Shown in pieces: positions 7,329 through 8,119 of a stretch of DNA of 8,119 nucleotides. How positions within the stretch are numbered: position 1 is the first letter of the stretch; each line of letters starts with the position of its first letter. The notes under the pieces were generated by a model. That model saw only the letters and a program-made list of their open reading frames with translations, had not been told where the DNA came from and ran no database searches. The translations under genes were made by a program, and so were the position numbers. Source of the DNA: an uncultured Porphyromonadaceae bacterium (lineage in GTDB: Bacteria; Bacteroidota; Bacteroidia; Bacteroidales; Muribaculaceae); NCBI GenBank assembly GCA_905193995.1, contig CAJJQT010000078.1, positions 1-8,119 on the forward strand. Direction: 5' to 3'.

Positions 7329-7577
7329 ATGTTCACCCTAAATATTCGCGGACAGCTCCGGACCTACGACCGCCCGGCAGTGATGGGCATCATCAACGCG
7401 ACACCCGACTCATTCTTCGCCGGGTCCCGCGCAGTGACTGCCGCCGATGCCGCCGCCAAAGCCGCCGCCATGGTGGCCGACGGCGCCGACTTCATCGACG
7501 TGGGCGCCTGCTCCACCCGACCCGGCTCGGCCCCACCGACCCCCGCCGAGGAATTTGACCGCCTGGCCGCCGTGCAG
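7329..7577 (+). other. folP: dihydropteroate synthase FolP, N-terminal segment only
   Basis: FolP condenses 6-hydroxymethyl-7,8-dihydropterin diphosphate with p-aminobenzoate to give dihydropteroate in folate synthesis. The segment shows the first strand and loop 1 (MGIINATPDSF, residues 19-29), the helix around AADAAAKAAAMVADGA, and the second strand and loop 2 (DVGACSTRPGS, 57-67), all at normal spacing. The SVDT strand, the later Asn and Lys motifs and the C-terminal Arg-containing motif are absent because the sequence switches. The 28-base gap after typA and the high GC fit a native gene here whose remainder is missing from this window. Confidence 0.88.
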
Positions 7578-8119
7578 GAGAAGGTAAAGGATACGATCTT
7601 TATTGTTCCCCGGGTTTATACGAACAAGCCCAGAACCACAGGGGAGGGCTATAAGGGAATGATGCATCAGCCCGACCCGACGGAGAAGCCCAACGCCTTT
7701 GAGGGAATGAAGGCCATTCGACACATGCACATACGGGTGCTGAGCAATACCGATTTCGTCGCCGCTGACGAGATGCTCTATCCCGGAAACTATGCCTTTT
7801 TAGATGATGTCCTGGGCTATGTGGCCATCGGGGCTCGATCCGTGGAGAACCAGCAGCACCGGCTCACGTGCAGCGGCCTGGATGTGCCTGTCGGTATGAA
7901 AAATGGCACCGGCGGCGATGTGAGCGTTATGTTTAATGCCATCTACGCGGCTCAGCACGGGCATGACTTTATCTATCAAAACTGGGAGGTCAAAACCGGA
8001 GGAAATCCTTTCACTCATGCCATTCTCCGCGGCGGTATTGACGAGCGCGGCCGCAATCTTCCCAATTATCACTATGAGGATCTCCTATTTGTAGCCCAAG
8101 AATATGATGGAAAAGGGTT
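7329..8119 (+). CDS. chimeric open frame: folP N-terminus joined in frame to DAHP synthase (3' truncated by window edge)
   Basis: From the ATG at 7329 the frame stays open for 263 codons to the window end. Residues 1-82 are the start of dihydropteroate synthase (VMGIINATPDSFFAGS at 18-33; ADFIDVGACSTRPGS at 53-67). From about residue 79 onward the protein is a class I 3-deoxy-7-phosphoheptulonate synthase. The first half matches the neighbours in base use (45 of 60 bases G/C at 7441-7500); the second does not (32 of 60 at 7981-8040 and 30 of 60 at 8041-8100, hand counts). Neither half has the residues for activity: folP loses about two thirds of its barrel, and DAHP synthase lacks its first 85-90 residues with the metal-binding Cys. 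A functional fusion is very unlikely; chimeric assembly or a recombined pseudogene is the better reading. Confidence 0.8.
   Translation, partial: MFTLNIRGQLRTYDRPAVMGIINATPDSFFAGSRAVTAADAAAKAAAMVADGADFIDVGACSTRPGSAPPTPAEEFDRLAAVQEKVKDTIFIVPRVYTNKPRTTGEGYKGMMHQPDPTEKPNAFEGMKAIRHMHIRVLSNTDFVAADEMLYPGNYAFLDDVLGYVAIGARSVENQQHRLTCSGLDVPVGMKNGTGGDVSVMFNAIYAAQHGHDFIYQNWEVKTGGNPFTHAILRGGIDERGRNLPNYHYEDLLFVAQEYDGKG
7560..7580 (+). other. chimera junction zone
   Basis: These bases encode RLAAVQE. FolP homologues often have an RL-containing helix at this point, and DAHP synthases have a similar 'RLA.VQEKVKD' helix, so both parent sequences may share most of these bases. Upstream codons end almost always in G or C; downstream codons quickly include GTA, AAG GAT, TTT, ATT and GTT. 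The exact breakpoint cannot be placed inside the shared stretch. Confidence 0.7.
7575..8119 (+). other. class I DAHP synthase (AroF/G/H family), internal fragment
   Basis: DAHP synthase joins phosphoenolpyruvate and erythrose 4-phosphate in the first step of the shikimate pathway. Numbered in the fused frame, the fragment has PRVYTNKPRTT (94-104; Arg95 and Lys100 correspond to E. coli AroG Arg92 and Lys97), GARSVENQQHR (168-178; Arg170 for Arg165), VGMKNGT (188-194; Lys191 for Lys186) and HAILRGG (230-236; Arg234). It lacks the upstream GPCS segment with metal ligand Cys61, and the window ends before the His, Glu and Asp ligands. The wording (EGYKGMMHQPDP, ADEMLYPGN, NYHYEDL) recalls Clostridia homologues more than Bacteroidota ones; this is from memory. 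Codon use (TTT, TAT, AAT, GGA) contrasts with all other genes in the window. Confidence 0.88.

Noticed and set aside
7410..8072. Minus-strand open frames at 7410-7730 and 7800-8072
   Set aside because: Both lie opposite the strongly matching folP and DAHP synthase segments and show no domain of their own.
7329..8119. A new bifunctional folate/shikimate enzyme
   Set aside because: FolP keeps only its first 80 or so residues and DAHP synthase lacks its metal-binding Cys segment; with the change in base composition, an artefact or broken gene is far more likely.

Overview
The window looks like a piece of a GC-rich genome from the order Bacteroidales (phylum Bacteroidota), family not resolvable by eye. 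The evidence is two copies of TAACTTTG, which fits the Bacteroidota -7 element TAnnTTTG, the absence of clear Shine-Dalgarno sequences, a PorT-like beta-barrel protein and a LysM/periplasmic-binding fusion of the kind common in this phylum. The last 540 or so bases differ: they have lower GC and look like a different organism, probably a Firmicutes/Clostridia relative.

Left part (1-1293, + strand): the 3' end of a COG2509-type FAD-dependent dehydrogenase overlaps, through ATGA, a methylguanine-DNA methyltransferase (ogt). Middle part (1305-5320, - strand): a tightly packed three-gene run reads LysM/periplasmic-binding-like secreted protein, then PorT-like outer-membrane beta-barrel protein (26-base overlap), then dnaB (1-base gap). 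dnaB converges on ogt with an 11-base gap, and a strong hairpin with a T-run for the dnaB transcript lies inside the end of the ogt coding sequence.

The only real intergenic space (5321-5494) is a divergent control region with one TAACTTTG element facing each way. Right part (+ strand): typA/bipA, a ribosome-associated GTPase, followed after 28 bases by the start of folP (dihydropteroate synthase). At about 7560-7580 the folP frame passes without interruption into the middle of a class I DAHP synthase, which stays open to the window end. Neither half is complete. The base composition changes at the joint, and both families can have a similar short peptide there, so the simplest reading is a misassembly or other chimera at the end of a metagenomic contig.

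The rest is housekeeping: DNA repair, replication, envelope and translation. I see no CRISPR array, transposon, tRNA, rRNA or phage gene, and no convincing new system. The most useful second looks are the folP/DAHP synthase joint, a methyltransferase five residues short exactly where the arginine finger normally sits, and the dnaB terminator embedded in a convergent gene.
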